DNA from: an uncultured Lachnospiraceae bacterium
GTDB lineage: Bacteria; Bacillota; Clostridia; Lachnospirales; Lachnospiraceae
NCBI GenBank assembly: GCA_951800145.1
Contig: CATOJE010000018.1
Coordinates: forward strand, 1 to 54,117
Direction: 5' to 3'
DNA length: 54,117 nucleotides
Notes under the pieces: model-generated
What the model was told of the DNA's origin: nothing
Database searches by the model: none
What the model saw: only the letters and a program-made list of their open reading frames with translations
Shown: piece by piece, positions 1 through 9,186 of the stretch
Numbering within the stretch: position 1 is the stretch's first letter
Layout of the letters: every line of letters begins with the position of its first letter
Translations under genes and position numbers: made by a program

Positions 1-113
1 TAAAGATATATTACAAGAATTAATGATGAAAGATAAAGTAATATGTGCTAATATTTAATTAAAGTAAATAAGCGCTTAATTAACTTAAAGAAAAAGCGAA
101 AGGAGTATGAGGT
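1..113. other. AT-rich leader upstream of the mannan operon
   Basis: No gene is visible. The stretch is strongly AT-rich and ends in the ribosome site AAAGGAG (99-105) for the binding-protein gene at 114. It contains a 10-bp perfect palindrome, TAAGCGCTTA (69-78), described separately. Several weak -10-like AT boxes exist, but none has a convincing -35 partner, so the transcription start cannot be placed. Confidence 0.5.
69..78. promoter_or_regulatory. candidate LacI/CcpA-type operator upstream of mannan operon
   Basis: TAAGCGCTTA is a perfect palindrome with a central CG dinucleotide, the core expected for LacI-family operators, including catabolite-responsive (cre) elements. The outer TG...CA bases of a full cre consensus are missing. 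It lies 36 bases before the first start codon of the operon. No regulator gene for this operon is inside the window, so assignment to a particular protein is open. Confidence 0.35.
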
Positions 114-1508
114 ATGAAGAGAATGAAGCGAATTTGTGCGTGGGGGCTGGCTGGGATTATGACCTTTTCCATGGCGGCCTGCGGAACGAAAAAAGGTGAA
201 GACGGGGGGGTGGCTCAGCCGGCAGTGGATCTGCCCTGCATTGCAGACATTAAGCTGGGGGAGGAGTATACGGATTTGTCGGCAGAGCTTAAGGTGCTGA
301 CCAACCGTACTGACCTGATTGATACCACGTTTGCCGGGTATCTGGAGGCGTTTCATCAGGAATATCCGAATATTCAGGTGAATTATGAAGGCGTAACCGA
401 CTATGCAGAAGGAATCACCATGCGTCTGACTACGGATGATTGGGGAGATGTGTGTATGATTCCCACCACCATTGATAAGGCAGAGCTTCCGGACCGGTTT
501 ATTACCTTAGGGCCAGTGGCGACTATGGAAAAGACATACGCCTTTTTAAATAATTTCTCTTATGGTGGAGAGGTGTATGGACTGCCTTCCTTAGGAACTG
601 CCCAGGGAATTGTGTATAATAAAAAGGTGTTTGAAGCTGCAGGGATTACAGAGCTTCCTAAAACACCGGATGATTTTTTAACAGCGCTTCAAAAAATCAA
701 GGACAATACAGACGCGATCCCTCTGTATACCAACTTTGCGGCAGGCTGGACCATGAGTGCATGGGATGCTTACGATTGCGGCTCAGCCACCGGGGATCCG
801 GATTTTCATGAGAAGGGGCTTCTCCACGGGGCGAATCCTTTCACAAAGCGTGATGACATGACCGGGCCTTATGCGATTTATTATACCTTATATGAAGCTG
901 TGGCAAGAGGGCTGACCGAGGAGGATCCCACCACCACAGACTGGGAGGGAAGCAAGGGCATGATCAACAATGGCCAGATCGGATGCATGGTATTAGGCTT
1001 ATGGTCAGTGGTGCAGATGCAGGAGGCTGGCAGCCATCCGGAGGATATCGGCTATATGCCATTCCCTATTACAGTAAATGGGAAGCAGTATGCTACGGCA
1101 GGGCCGGACTACTGCTATGGGATCAATAAGAAGACTTCCGCGGATAATCAGCTGGCTTCGATGGTTTTTGTAAAATAGATGGTAGAAAAATCTGGATATT
1201 ATAAGGAAGCAGGCTCTCTGCCGACTCTGTTAGGGGAGGAATATCCGGAGATCTTAAAGGACTTTGAGGGGGTAGAATTTGTGGTGGATAACCCGGCGGC
1301 AGAAGGAGAAGAAGCCTACTTTAACACCGTGAATAATGAGTCGGAGCTCGGCCTGGATGTATCTCCGGAGCCAAAGCAGTCTATCGTGGAGGCGGCGATT
1401 CAGGGCACCATGACATTAGATGAGATCATGGAGGAATGGAACCAGAAGTGGACCGCTGCACAGGAGAATAATGGAATCACTGTGGAGGAGTACAGCTATA
1501 CGAAATAG
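114..1508 (+). pseudogene. Sugar ABC transporter substrate-binding lipoprotein, interrupted by in-frame TAG
   Basis: This is a family-1 type extracellular solute-binding protein, expected to bind manno-oligosaccharides at the cell surface and deliver them to the two permeases downstream. Residues 1-23 are a lipoprotein signal with lipobox MAAC (Cys23). An amber codon at 1176-1178 stops translation after residue 354. The same frame continues at once with MVEKSGYYKEAGSLP and runs to a second TAG at 1506-1508. Read through, the product is about 464 residues, normal for the family, and the FVK*MVEKSGY context fits a Trp codon (TGG) mutated to TAG. The truncated product would lack the C-terminal quarter, which in this family helps form the second lobe and hinge. 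A sequencing error or a true nonsense mutation are both possible. Confidence 0.85.
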
Positions 1509-1545
1509 CAGGCGCAGGATGTTTAGCGGGAAAGGAGGATGTTTT

Positions 1546-2520
1546 ATGTCGGCTGAGAAACTAATGAAATGGGCGAAATCCAGAAAGGGCCAGCGCTGCT
1601 TTGTGATCCTTACCTTTATGGCAGTACCATTAACCTTGCTGATGCTGTTTACCTACATACCATTTCTTGAGATGTTCAAATTCAGCTTTTATAATATGAA
1701 ATACACTGGGACAAGAACCTTTGTAGGGCAGAAAAATTATATGGAGGTATTTAGCAGGGAGGACTGCTTCCGGTCGCTGCTTTTGGCCTTCTACTACATA
1801 GCGGCTTCCTTTGTACAGCTGGGGCTCGCGCTGTATTTTGCATCTATCTTTTGCTTTAAGCTTAGGGGAAAGGAAGTATTTAAGGGCCTGCTGTTTTTTC
1901 CCTATCTGGTCTGCGGGATCGCCATCGGCTTTGTGTTTAAGTTTTTCTTTACCAGAGGCTTTGTGCTGGACACAGTTCTGGGATGGATCGGGATCCCTCT
2001 GGAGAGCCTGCCCTACTGGCTGAAGGATACCAGAATCAATAATATTTCCCTGGTGTTTACCTCCATCTGGCGTTATCTGGGGCAAAACATGGTTTTGTTT
2101 TTAGGGGCAATGATGTCGGTGGATCAGACGCTTTATGAGGCGGCGGCAATCGACGGCGCCAATGCATGGAATAAATTCCGCTACATTATGCTTCCCAGCA
2201 TTAATTCGGTAATTGTGCTGAATATGATTATGTGTATTTCCGGCTCCCTAAGCGCCTTCGAGCCCCCTTATGTTATCACAAACGGAAGCTTCGGAACCGG
2301 AACCTATTTTGTGATTATGAACCGGATTGCCCATGAAAATCAGAGAGTGGGACTGGCGTCGGCCATGGCTATCGTACTGATGGTTCTGATTTTTATCGTC
2401 ACCATCTTCCAGAAGGTAGTGATGGCGAAGCTGTTCCCCAGCGATGAGTCGGAGGAGAGCATCCGCAGAAGAAGGCTGAAGCGGGAAAAGCAGCTGAGGA
2501 AGGGAGGTACTTTTGCATGA
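1546..2520 (+). CDS. Sugar ABC transporter permease (MalF-type)
   Basis: This is the inner-membrane subunit of a carbohydrate importer, 324 residues. The start at 1546 is chosen because AAAGGAGG (1531-1538) is correctly spaced; the longer frame from 1420 overlaps the binding-protein gene and has no comparable site. About six hydrophobic segments are visible, beginning near residue 25 (FVILTFMAVPLTLLMLF). The EAA-type loop that contacts the ATPase is seen as YEAAAIDGANAWNKFRYIMLP near residues 200-220. No ATPase gene lies in the cluster, as is common for Firmicute oligosaccharide importers that share an MsmK-like ATPase encoded elsewhere. It partners with the permease starting at 2517, with which it overlaps. 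Confidence 0.9.
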   Translation: MSAEKLMKWAKSRKGQRCFVILTFMAVPLTLLMLFTYIPFLEMFKFSFYNMKYTGTRTFVGQKNYMEVFSREDCFRSLLLAFYYIAASFVQLGLALYFASIFCFKLRGKEVFKGLLFFPYLVCGIAIGFVFKFFFTRGFVLDTVLGWIGIPLESLPYWLKDTRINNISLVFTSIWRYLGQNMVLFLGAMMSVDQTLYEAAAIDGANAWNKFRYIMLPSINSVIVLNMIMCISGSLSAFEPPYVITNGSFGTGTYFVIMNRIAHENQRVGLASAMAIVLMVLIFIVTIFQKVVMAKLFPSDESEESIRRRRLKREKQLRKGGTFA

Positions 2521-3365
2521 CACCGATGATGAAGGTAAAAAAGTATGGGCTTATTTTCTTAAAGTATTTTACCGTGGTGCTGGCAGCATTTATCGCGCTG
2601 CTTCCTATCGCCAGCTGTGTGATCACGGCATTTAAAACTCCGGAGGAATATGCAGGCACCAATGTGATGCAGCTGCCCTCCAGCTGGTTTAATTTCACCA
2701 ATTTTATCGAGGCATGGCAGAAGGCGAATATGGGACTGGCGTTCCGCAATTCTCTGATCGTCCTGGTGTTTGTGCTGGCCGGATCCATATTATTCAGCTC
2801 CATGCTGGCGTATATTTTGAACCGGTTTAAATTTCCGGGCAATGGATTGATTAAGAATCTATTCCTCTTTGCAAGCCTGCTTCCGGGCATAGCGATGCAG
2901 GTATCGGTATACCAGATTATGTACAATATGGGCTTAATTAATCACCTGTACGGCTATATTATCGTGATGATGGGCACAGACATTATTGCAGTGACCATAT
3001 TTATCCAGTTTTTTGAAAACCTGCCTGTGTCCCTGGACGAGTCGGCGATTATGGACGGCTGTACTTACTTTGGCGTATTTTTTAAGATCCTGTTTCCCCT
3101 TTTAAAGCCGGCCATTGTGACTGTGCTGATTTTAAAGGGTGTGAGTACTTATAATGAGTACTACATGGCAAACTTGTATCTCCAGGATAAGAGTAAGCTG
3201 GTAGTGGTGGCAACCTCTCTCTATACCTTTACCGGGCCTATGGGGAATCAGTACAACTACATCTGCGCAGGGGTGCTAATTACCCTGATTCCGGCGCTGA
3301 TTATCTTCCTCTGCTGCCAGAAGCAGATCTACGGCGGATTAGCCGCCGGCGCAGTGAAGGGCTAA
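2517..3365 (+). CDS. Sugar ABC transporter permease (MalG-type)
   Basis: Second permease of the oligosaccharide importer, 282 residues. Its ATG overlaps the upstream stop (ATGA), indicating translational coupling. The ribosome site GGGAGG lies just upstream inside the previous gene. Hydrophobic segments start at residue 11 (LIFLKYFTVVLAAFIALLP), and the EAA loop appears as DESAIMDGCTYFGVFFKILFP around residues 175-195, the canonical position for the MalG/LacG group. Substrate choice depends on the binding protein, which is interrupted here, so transport function may be impaired unless another binding protein serves the channel. Confidence 0.9.
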   Translation: MTPMMKVKKYGLIFLKYFTVVLAAFIALLPIASCVITAFKTPEEYAGTNVMQLPSSWFNFTNFIEAWQKANMGLAFRNSLIVLVFVLAGSILFSSMLAYILNRFKFPGNGLIKNLFLFASLLPGIAMQVSVYQIMYNMGLINHLYGYIIVMMGTDIIAVTIFIQFFENLPVSLDESAIMDGCTYFGVFFKILFPLLKPAIVTVLILKGVSTYNEYYMANLYLQDKSKLVVVATSLYTFTGPMGNQYNYICAGVLITLIPALIIFLCCQKQIYGGLAAGAVKG

Positions 3366-3449
3366 GAGTGGGGCGGCGCAGAATTTTGCCAGAAGGAAAT
3401 GTGCAGAAGCAGCAGCGGCAGACAGATTATAGCATTAGGAGAAATATGT

Positions 3450-4472
3450 ATGAGCAAGGTTCATTTGATAGACCAGGGGATAGGAAATATCCCCTGGCAG
3501 GAAAGGCCGGATGGCCTGACAGGTGCCCCGGTGTGGCGTTATGATGCGAACCCCATTATCGGCAGGAATCCGGTAGAGGGGGTAGCGCGGATTTTTAACA
3601 GCGCGGTGATTCCCTATGAAGGCGCCTTTATCGGTGTATTCCGGGGGGAACAGGTGAATGGCGTTCCTTATATCTACTTAGGGAAAAGCGAAGATGGAAT
3701 TAATTGGAAATTCGATCCGAAGAAGATATCCTTCCAGGACGAGGAGGGGAATCCCTTTATGCCTCCCTATGCCTATGACCCGCGTCTAGTAAAGGTGGAG
3801 GATACCTACTATATTATCTGGTGCCAGGACTTCTACGGCGCCAGCATCGGCCTGGCAAGGACAAAGGACTTTAAAACCTTTGTCCGGGTGGAAAATCCAT
3901 TCCTCCCCTTTAACCGGAATGCGGTTCTTTTCCCCAGGAAGCTTCACGGAAATTTTATGATGCTTTCCCGCCCCAGTGACAGCGGACATACGCCCTTTGG
4001 AGATATTTTTATCTCGGAGAGCCCGGATCTGGTTTATTGGGGAAAACACCGTCATGTGATGGGAAAGAGTGATGAGTGGTGGGAAAGTGTGAAGATCGGC
4101 GGAGGCGCGGCCCCCATTGAGACCAGCGAGGGGTGGCTGCTGATCTATCACGGGGTAACTGGAACCTGTAATGGCTATGTGTATAGCCTGGGCGGGGCAA
4201 TCCTGGATATTGACCAGCCCTCTGTGGTGAAGTACCGCTGTGAAAACTTTCTTTTAACGCCTCAGGAGTGGTATGAGGAGCGGGGCTTTGTGCCCAATGT
4301 TACCTTCCCCTGCGCCACTCTGCAGGATAAGGAGACCAACCGTCTGGCCATCTACTATGGCGCGGCGGACAGCTATGTGGGGCTGGCCTTTGCCTATGCA
4401 GATGAGCTGGTGGATTACATAAAAGCCCACAGTGTGGTGCGGGAATCGGACCGGGAGATAGGAAAGCGGTAA
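3450..4472 (+). CDS. GH130 family beta-1,4-manno-oligosaccharide phosphorylase (GH130_2-type)
   Basis: A predicted cytoplasmic phosphorylase that uses inorganic phosphate to split a non-reducing-end mannose from beta-mannosides, giving mannose 1-phosphate. The start at 3450 (MSKVHLIDQG) is preceded by TTAGGAGAA. At 340 residues it matches the shorter GH130 forms (RaMP2-like). Family landmarks are RIFNSAVIPYEGAFIGVFR (about residues 48-66) and YAYDPRL with the candidate catalytic acid Asp110. The gene sits between the importer and a sugar 2-epimerase, and a second, longer GH130 follows, the usual pair in Ruminococcus/Roseburia mannan loci. The precise chain-length preference is inferred from length and context only. 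Confidence 0.88.
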   Translation: MSKVHLIDQGIGNIPWQERPDGLTGAPVWRYDANPIIGRNPVEGVARIFNSAVIPYEGAFIGVFRGEQVNGVPYIYLGKSEDGINWKFDPKKISFQDEEGNPFMPPYAYDPRLVKVEDTYYIIWCQDFYGASIGLARTKDFKTFVRVENPFLPFNRNAVLFPRKLHGNFMMLSRPSDSGHTPFGDIFISESPDLVYWGKHRHVMGKSDEWWESVKIGGGAAPIETSEGWLLIYHGVTGTCNGYVYSLGGAILDIDQPSVVKYRCENFLLTPQEWYEERGFVPNVTFPCATLQDKETNRLAIYYGAADSYVGLAFAYADELVDYIKAHSVVRESDREIGKR

Positions 4473-4551
4473 CGAAGAGATGACAGAAAGTTTTGCGCTG
4501 CAAAGGCGAGGCGCTTTGGGCACAGGAAACAGGATGGGAGGAGAGGAGTCT

Positions 4552-5727
4552 ATGGAACGATTAAAGGAAGAGGCGCTTAGGCATGTAAAGGAAAAAATTC
4601 TGCCCTTCTGGATGAAACTGAAGGATGAAGAGCGGGGCGGGTATTACGGCTACGTGGACTATGAGCTTAAGGTGGATAAGGAAGCGGTGAAGGGATGTAT
4701 TTTAAATAGCCGGATCCTCTGGTTCTTTTCTAATGCCTGTACCTGCTTAAAGGACACTGCCTTCCTGCCCTATGCCAGCCATGCCTTTGCATTTTTAAAG
4801 CAGCACTGTCTGGACCTGGAATATGGGGGATTGTACTGGTCTGTTACCTGCGACGGACAGGTGGAGGATGGGATGAAGCATGTGTATAATCAGGCATTTG
4901 CCGTGTATGCCCTTTCCTCCTATTATGAGGTCTCGAAGGATCCGGAGGCTCTGAAGCTGGCCTGGGATTTATTCCAGCTTATAGAGGAGCGGGGAAAGGA
5001 TGAGGGAGGCTATCTGGAGGCCTTTGAGCGGGATTTTGTAACCCCGGCAGGGAATGAAAAGCTTTCAGAAAACGGAGTGATGGCCAGCCGCACTATGAAT
5101 ACCCTTTTGCACGTGCTTGAGGCCTACACGGAGCTTTACCGGGTAACCGGGGATGAACGGGTGAAGCCGCCCATGTTGGCGATTTTGGATACCTTTGCTA
5201 AAAGGGTATATCATCCGGAACGCCGCCGCCAGGAGGTATTCTTTGATAAGGACTGGAATACGCTGATCGACCTTCACTCCTACGGCCATGACATCGAGGC
5301 CTCCTGGCTCATCGACCGGGGCTGCGAGATCCTGGGAGATGCCGCTGTAACCCAGCCCATGGGAGAGATTACCAGGGATCTGGCCGACTGTGTTTACAAA
5401 AGGGCGTACCACAACCATTCCCTGTGGAATGAATGTGAAAAGGGAGTGGAGAATAAGACCCGGGTGTGGTGGGTTCAGGCAGAGGCTGTGGTAGGCTTTT
5501 TAAATGCTTACGAGAAATCCCCGGAGCGGGGGGAGTACTGGAGGGCTGCCCGGGAAATCTGGGAATACATTAAGGAATATGTGGTGGATAAACGGGAAGG
5601 CTCCGAGTGGTTTTGGGATCTTTCCGATGGAGGGCAGCCGGAAAGCAGAAAGCCCATAGCGGAACCGTGGAAATGTCCGTACCATAATGGGCGGATGTGC
5701 TTTGAGATCATCAGGAGGTTAGAGTGA
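4552..5727 (+). CDS. Cellobiose/mannobiose 2-epimerase (AGE family)
   Basis: Predicted to epimerise the reducing-end sugar of beta-1,4-mannobiose to give mannosyl-glucose, the substrate of the GH130_1 enzyme encoded next. At 391 residues it has the length of the (alpha/alpha)6-barrel cellobiose 2-epimerases. Motifs include the N-terminal [31 protein letters not shown] (His246), [11 protein letters not shown] (about 306-316) and the C-terminal [11 protein letters not shown], which carry the conserved His residues of the family. The start at 4552 is chosen over 4480 because GGAGAGGAG lies just upstream. The context distinguishes it from N-acetylglucosamine 2-epimerase. Confidence 0.9.
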   Translation: MERLKEEALRHVKEKILPFWMKLKDEERGGYYGYVDYELKVDKEAVKGCILNSRILWFFSNACTCLKDTAFLPYASHAFAFLKQHCLDLEYGGLYWSVTCDGQVEDGMKHVYNQAFAVYALSSYYEVSKDPEALKLAWDLFQLIEERGKDEGGYLEAFERDFVTPAGNEKLSENGVMASRTMNTLLHVLEAYTELYRVTGDERVKPPMLAILDTFAKRVYHPERRRQEVFFDKDWNTLIDLHSYGHDIEASWLIDRGCEILGDAAVTQPMGEITRDLADCVYKRAYHNHSLWNECEKGVENKTRVWWVQAEAVVGFLNAYEKSPERGEYWRAAREIWEYIKEYVVDKREGSEWFWDLSDGGQPESRKPIAEPWKCPYHNGRMCFEIIRRLE

Positions 5728-5728
5728 G

Positions 5729-6903
5729 ATGCTGCATGAGCGATATTATGTGGAACAGGCAAGGTATGAAGAGCTGATTAGAAGGAAGAATCAGAAAACC
5801 GATTTTTATAATGGGATTTATGATCGATACCAGTATCCGGTATTAACCAGGGAGCAGACGCCGGTTCACTGGAGATATGATTTAGACAAGGACACGAACC
5901 CTTATTTTATGGAACGCTTAGGGGTAAACGCGGTGATGAATTCCGGGGCCATCCGGATGAATGGAAAGTTTTATCTGGTGGTCCGTGTGGAGGGGGCGGA
6001 TCGGAAATCCTTCTTTGCTGTGGCGGAGAGTGATAATGGCATCGACGGCTTCCGCTTTTGGGATTATCCCATTCAGCTTCCGGACACCTGTCCGGAGGAG
6101 ACCAATGTATATGATATGCGTTTGACCCAGCATGAGGACGGCTATATTTACGGCGTATTCTGCTCAGAAAGCAAGGATAAGGAAAATCCGGATCTGTCCG
6201 CGGCAGTGGCGGCTGCAGGGATCGTCCGGACCAGGGATCTGGTATCCTGGGAGCGGCTGGATAATTTAATTACCCTCCGCTCTCCTCAGCAGCGGAATGT
6301 GGCCCTTCACCCGGAATTTGTAGATGGGAAATATGCCTTCTACACCCGGCCGATGGATAGCTTTATTGAAGCTGGAAGCGGCGGCGGGATCGGCTTTGGG
6401 CTTTGCGAGAAAATCGAGCATGCAGTGATTGATGAGGAGAGGATCATCAGCCGGAGAATTTATCACACCCTGCGGAGTCGAAGAATGGAGCCGGGGCGGT
6501 GCCGATTAAGGGGAAGAAGTGCTGGATCCATATCGCCCACGGGGTGAGGAATACAGCGGCCGGACTTCGGTATGTGCTCTATGCCTTTGGCACAGATCTA
6601 CAGGATCCCGGGAAGGTAATAGCCAGTCCCTCAGGAGTATTTCTGGTTCCCCTTGGAAAAGAGAGAGTAGGGGATGTGTCAAATGTGGTATTCACTAACG
6701 GTGCCGTGGTGGATGAAGAGGGAAGGATCTATATCTACTATGCTTCCTGCGACACCCGGATGCATGTGGCTACCACCACCATCGAAAAAATGGAGGATTA
6801 CCTCTTCCACACCCCCAAGGACCCGCTGCGCTCGACGGACTGTGTAAAGCAGAGATGCCAGCTGATTGATAAAAATCTCCGGCTGCTGAGGGAGACAGAA
6901 TGA
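5729..6903 (+). pseudogene. GH130_1-type 4-O-beta-D-mannosyl-D-glucose phosphorylase, frameshifted
   Basis: The intact enzyme would convert mannosyl-glucose plus phosphate to mannose 1-phosphate and glucose in the cytoplasm. The first 248 residues (5729-6472) carry the GH130_1 landmarks [32 protein letters not shown] and [13 protein letters not shown] (candidate acid Asp129). The conserved sequence then resumes one frame over as [19 protein letters not shown] and [16 protein letters not shown], running to the TGA at 6901-6903. Restoring one base near 6472-6473 gives about 391 residues, the usual family length. The fault is thus a single-base deletion, biological or technical. No slippery heptamer is visible (local sequence CACCCTGCGGAG), so programmed frameshifting is unlikely. 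The start overlaps the upstream stop region and the stop overlaps the next ATG. Confidence 0.85.
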
Positions 6904-7967
6904 TCGTTTTGTTGGATGATGGAAGGCTTTCTTATTCTGGGAGAATTGACCGCACCAATCCTTTAAAGCCGGAATTTTTATTTCCGGCTTCTTCTCTAAG
7001 CTTTCGGTTTCTTGGAAGAAAGGCCGTGCTTTTCCTGGAAAACCGGCGCTTTTATTGGGACAATTATCTGGGAGGAATGATTGACGGAAAGCAGATGAAG
7101 TGGAGGCTGGAGCCGGAAGGGATAACCAGAATTGTCCTCCTGGATGCAGATGTGGATCAGGAGCATCAGGTCATGCTTTTTAAACGCCAGGACGGCTGCC
7201 ATATCTATGCTCTTTGTGAACTGGAAATATGTGGAGAACTTTTGGAGCCGGAGAAAAAGCCGGCGCGGAGGATAGAGGTATATGGTGATTCTATATCTGC
7301 CGGAGAGGTGTCTGAGGCAACAGATTATGTGGGAAAACCGGATCCGCCGCACCAGGGCGAGTACTCCAACAGCTGGTATTCCTATGCCTGGATTGCGGCC
7401 AGAAGGCTGGGGGCAGAGCTCCACGATATCGCCCAGGGCGGCATTCCCCTTCTGAATGGCGCTGGATGGTATGCGCCGCCCTGGTATCCTGGGATGGAAT
7501 TTATATGGGATAAGCTTCGCTATCAGCCAGAGCCGGGGAACGAAAGGACATGGGACTTTTCTCGGTACCGGCCTCAGTTAGTGCTCCTTGCCATCGGCCA
7601 GAATGACAGTAATCCGGAGGATTATATGGCTCTGGAGCCTGGCGGGGCGAAGGCAAAGCACTGGAAGGAGCAATATGCAGCCCTGGTAAAACAGCTTCGC
7701 ACACAGTATCCGGAGGCAGTGATTCTCTTAAAAACAACGATTTTGTGTCATCATGAGAATTGGGCTCTGGCAATCGGGGAGATATGCAAAAGGCTGCGGG
7801 AGGAGGGAGATGAGAGGGTATATCATTTCCGCTATATGAGAAATGGCCGGGGGACGCCTGGTCATGCCAGGATTTCAGAAGCAGAGGAAATGGCAGAGGA
7901 GCTGATAAAATATATTGAAGGACTGCAGATACCTGGATGGCAGGAGAAGGGGGAGGGATATGAGTGA
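6900..7967 (+). CDS. CE2-like acetyl esterase (SGNH hydrolase with N-terminal jelly-roll)
   Basis: Predicted to remove O-acetyl groups from acetylated manno-oligosaccharides. At 355 residues without a signal peptide it should act in the cytoplasm after uptake. An N-terminal beta-rich domain (about 1-120) is followed by an SGNH domain with GDSISAG (nucleophile Ser131), GQND (233-236) and a C-terminal candidate catalytic His322 in [15 protein letters not shown]. That order is typical of carbohydrate esterase family 2. ATGA overlap with the preceding GH130_1 frame indicates coupling. The Roseburia intestinalis mannan locus is known to pair a CE2 with a CE17, and the next gene fits the second. 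Family assignment rests on motifs and context. Confidence 0.8.
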   Translation: MIVLLDDGRLSYSGRIDRTNPLKPEFLFPASSLSFRFLGRKAVLFLENRRFYWDNYLGGMIDGKQMKWRLEPEGITRIVLLDADVDQEHQVMLFKRQDGCHIYALCELEICGELLEPEKKPARRIEVYGDSISAGEVSEATDYVGKPDPPHQGEYSNSWYSYAWIAARRLGAELHDIAQGGIPLLNGAGWYAPPWYPGMEFIWDKLRYQPEPGNERTWDFSRYRPQLVLLAIGQNDSNPEDYMALEPGGAKAKHWKEQYAALVKQLRTQYPEAVILLKTTILCHHENWALAIGEICKRLREEGDERVYHFRYMRNGRGTPGHARISEAEEMAEELIKYIEGLQIPGWQEKGEGYE

Positions 7968-9126
7968 GAGGCGGATTCTGGAATGTATGGAACGAGCCAG
8001 GCAGGGAGAGGAGCTGACCATAGGATATATCGGCGGCTCTATTACCCAGGGAAGCCTGGCTTCTGAGGAGAGCCGCACCTATGCAAAAAGGGTATTCCAG
8101 TGGTGGAAGGATACTTTTCCAAAAGCCAGGCTCCACTATGTGAATGGGGGAATCGGAGGCACCTGCTCACTCTTTGGCGCGGCAAGGGTGGAAGCAGATC
8201 TGCTGATGTATCAGCCGGATTTTGTGGTGGTGGACTTTAGTGTAAATGACGAGCCGGATGAGCTTCATCAGGAGACCTTCGAGGGCCTGATCCGGAAGCT
8301 TCTTTCCTGGCCGTCCAGGCCGGCGGTACTGGTGTTAAATAATGTATATTATGACTCAGGAAGGACAGCGCAAAGGCAGCATAATCTGGTGGCTTCCCAT
8401 TATCAGATTCCTTGTGTCAGTATTCGGGATACCCTCTATCAAGGCCTGCTCCAGGGCAGATATTCTCTGAAAGAGCTGACGCCGGACGGGCTTCATCCCG
8501 GGGATCGGGGGCATGAGCTTGTGGCGGGAGAGATTGTTCGGTATCTGGAGCAGATTCGGGCGAAGCCGTTTCAGTTAAGGGATGGCAGCCTGGAGGAGGA
8601 AGCAAGGGGCCAGAGAGGAGAAAATTTCCGGGCTTTGGCAGGACATGAGTACCTGCCGGAGCCAGTGACGGAAAATGGTTATGCCCATGTGGCCCGATGG
8701 AATATAGCCAGCTGTATGGGAGACTTCCGGGGGAGCGGTATAAATCCATCTGGCGTTTCAGCAACCTTCGGCGGATTTCGGGCGGATACTCGGGAGAAGC
8801 TGGGTCATCTGGACTTGTTCAGGAATGGATGGATCGGGCGGAGAAGGGGGGACTGGATTTGCTTTACAGCAGAGTGCTCCTCCATCGCAGTCCAGTACCA
8901 AAGGACGATAAAGGGCATATCCTGCAGAGCCAGGCTGGTTCTGGACGGAGATGAGGCCGGGGCGTTAGAGCTGGACGGAACCTTTGATGAGCGGTGGGGA
9001 GACTGCTTATATTTGCAGCCGGTACTTCACCATGGAATACGGAAGGCATACCAGATTCGGATTGAGATTACAGAGGAGGGGGACGAGAAGCTTCCCTTTT
9101 ATCTGGCATCGTTGCTTCTTGCATGA
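7960..9126 (+). CDS. CE17-like acetylmannan esterase (SGNH hydrolase plus C-terminal beta domain)
   Basis: Predicted second deacetylase for acetylated mannan oligosaccharides, 388 residues, cytoplasmic. SGNH blocks are visible: YIGGSITQG (Ser27), GGIGGT (about 63-68), SVND (Asn96) and TPDGLHPGDRGHE (Asp176, His179). Residues from about 210 onward form an extra beta-rich region with many aromatic residues, matching the carbohydrate-binding part attached to characterised CE17 enzymes. The start at 7960 follows GGGAGGG and overlaps the CE2 stop by 8 bases. In the characterised pair the two esterases take different acetyl positions on mannose; that division is inferred here. Confidence 0.75.
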   Translation: MSERRILECMERARQGEELTIGYIGGSITQGSLASEESRTYAKRVFQWWKDTFPKARLHYVNGGIGGTCSLFGAARVEADLLMYQPDFVVVDFSVNDEPDELHQETFEGLIRKLLSWPSRPAVLVLNNVYYDSGRTAQRQHNLVASHYQIPCVSIRDTLYQGLLQGRYSLKELTPDGLHPGDRGHELVAGEIVRYLEQIRAKPFQLRDGSLEEEARGQRGENFRALAGHEYLPEPVTENGYAHVARWNIASCMGDFRGSGINPSGVSATFGGFRADTREKLGHLDLFRNGWIGRRRGDWICFTAECSSIAVQYQRTIKGISCRARLVLDGDEAGALELDGTFDERWGDCLYLQPVLHHGIRKAYQIRIEITEEGDEKLPFYLASLLLA

Positions 9127-9186
9127 GAGAAGGAATCCTGTGAAGCATAGAAAGCATTGCAGACAGAAAATGAAAGGAGAGCAGAT

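Noticed and set aside
1176..1178. Pyrrolysine or programmed readthrough at the TAG
   Set aside because: The family has no Pyl residue here, TAG ends other genes in the window, and no downstream structure typical of readthrough is evident. A nonsense change or error is simpler.
6460..6505. Programmed -1/+1 frameshift in the GH130_1 gene
   Set aside because: No slippery heptamer, stimulatory hairpin or internal Shine-Dalgarno is visible at the junction, and family members are encoded in one frame.
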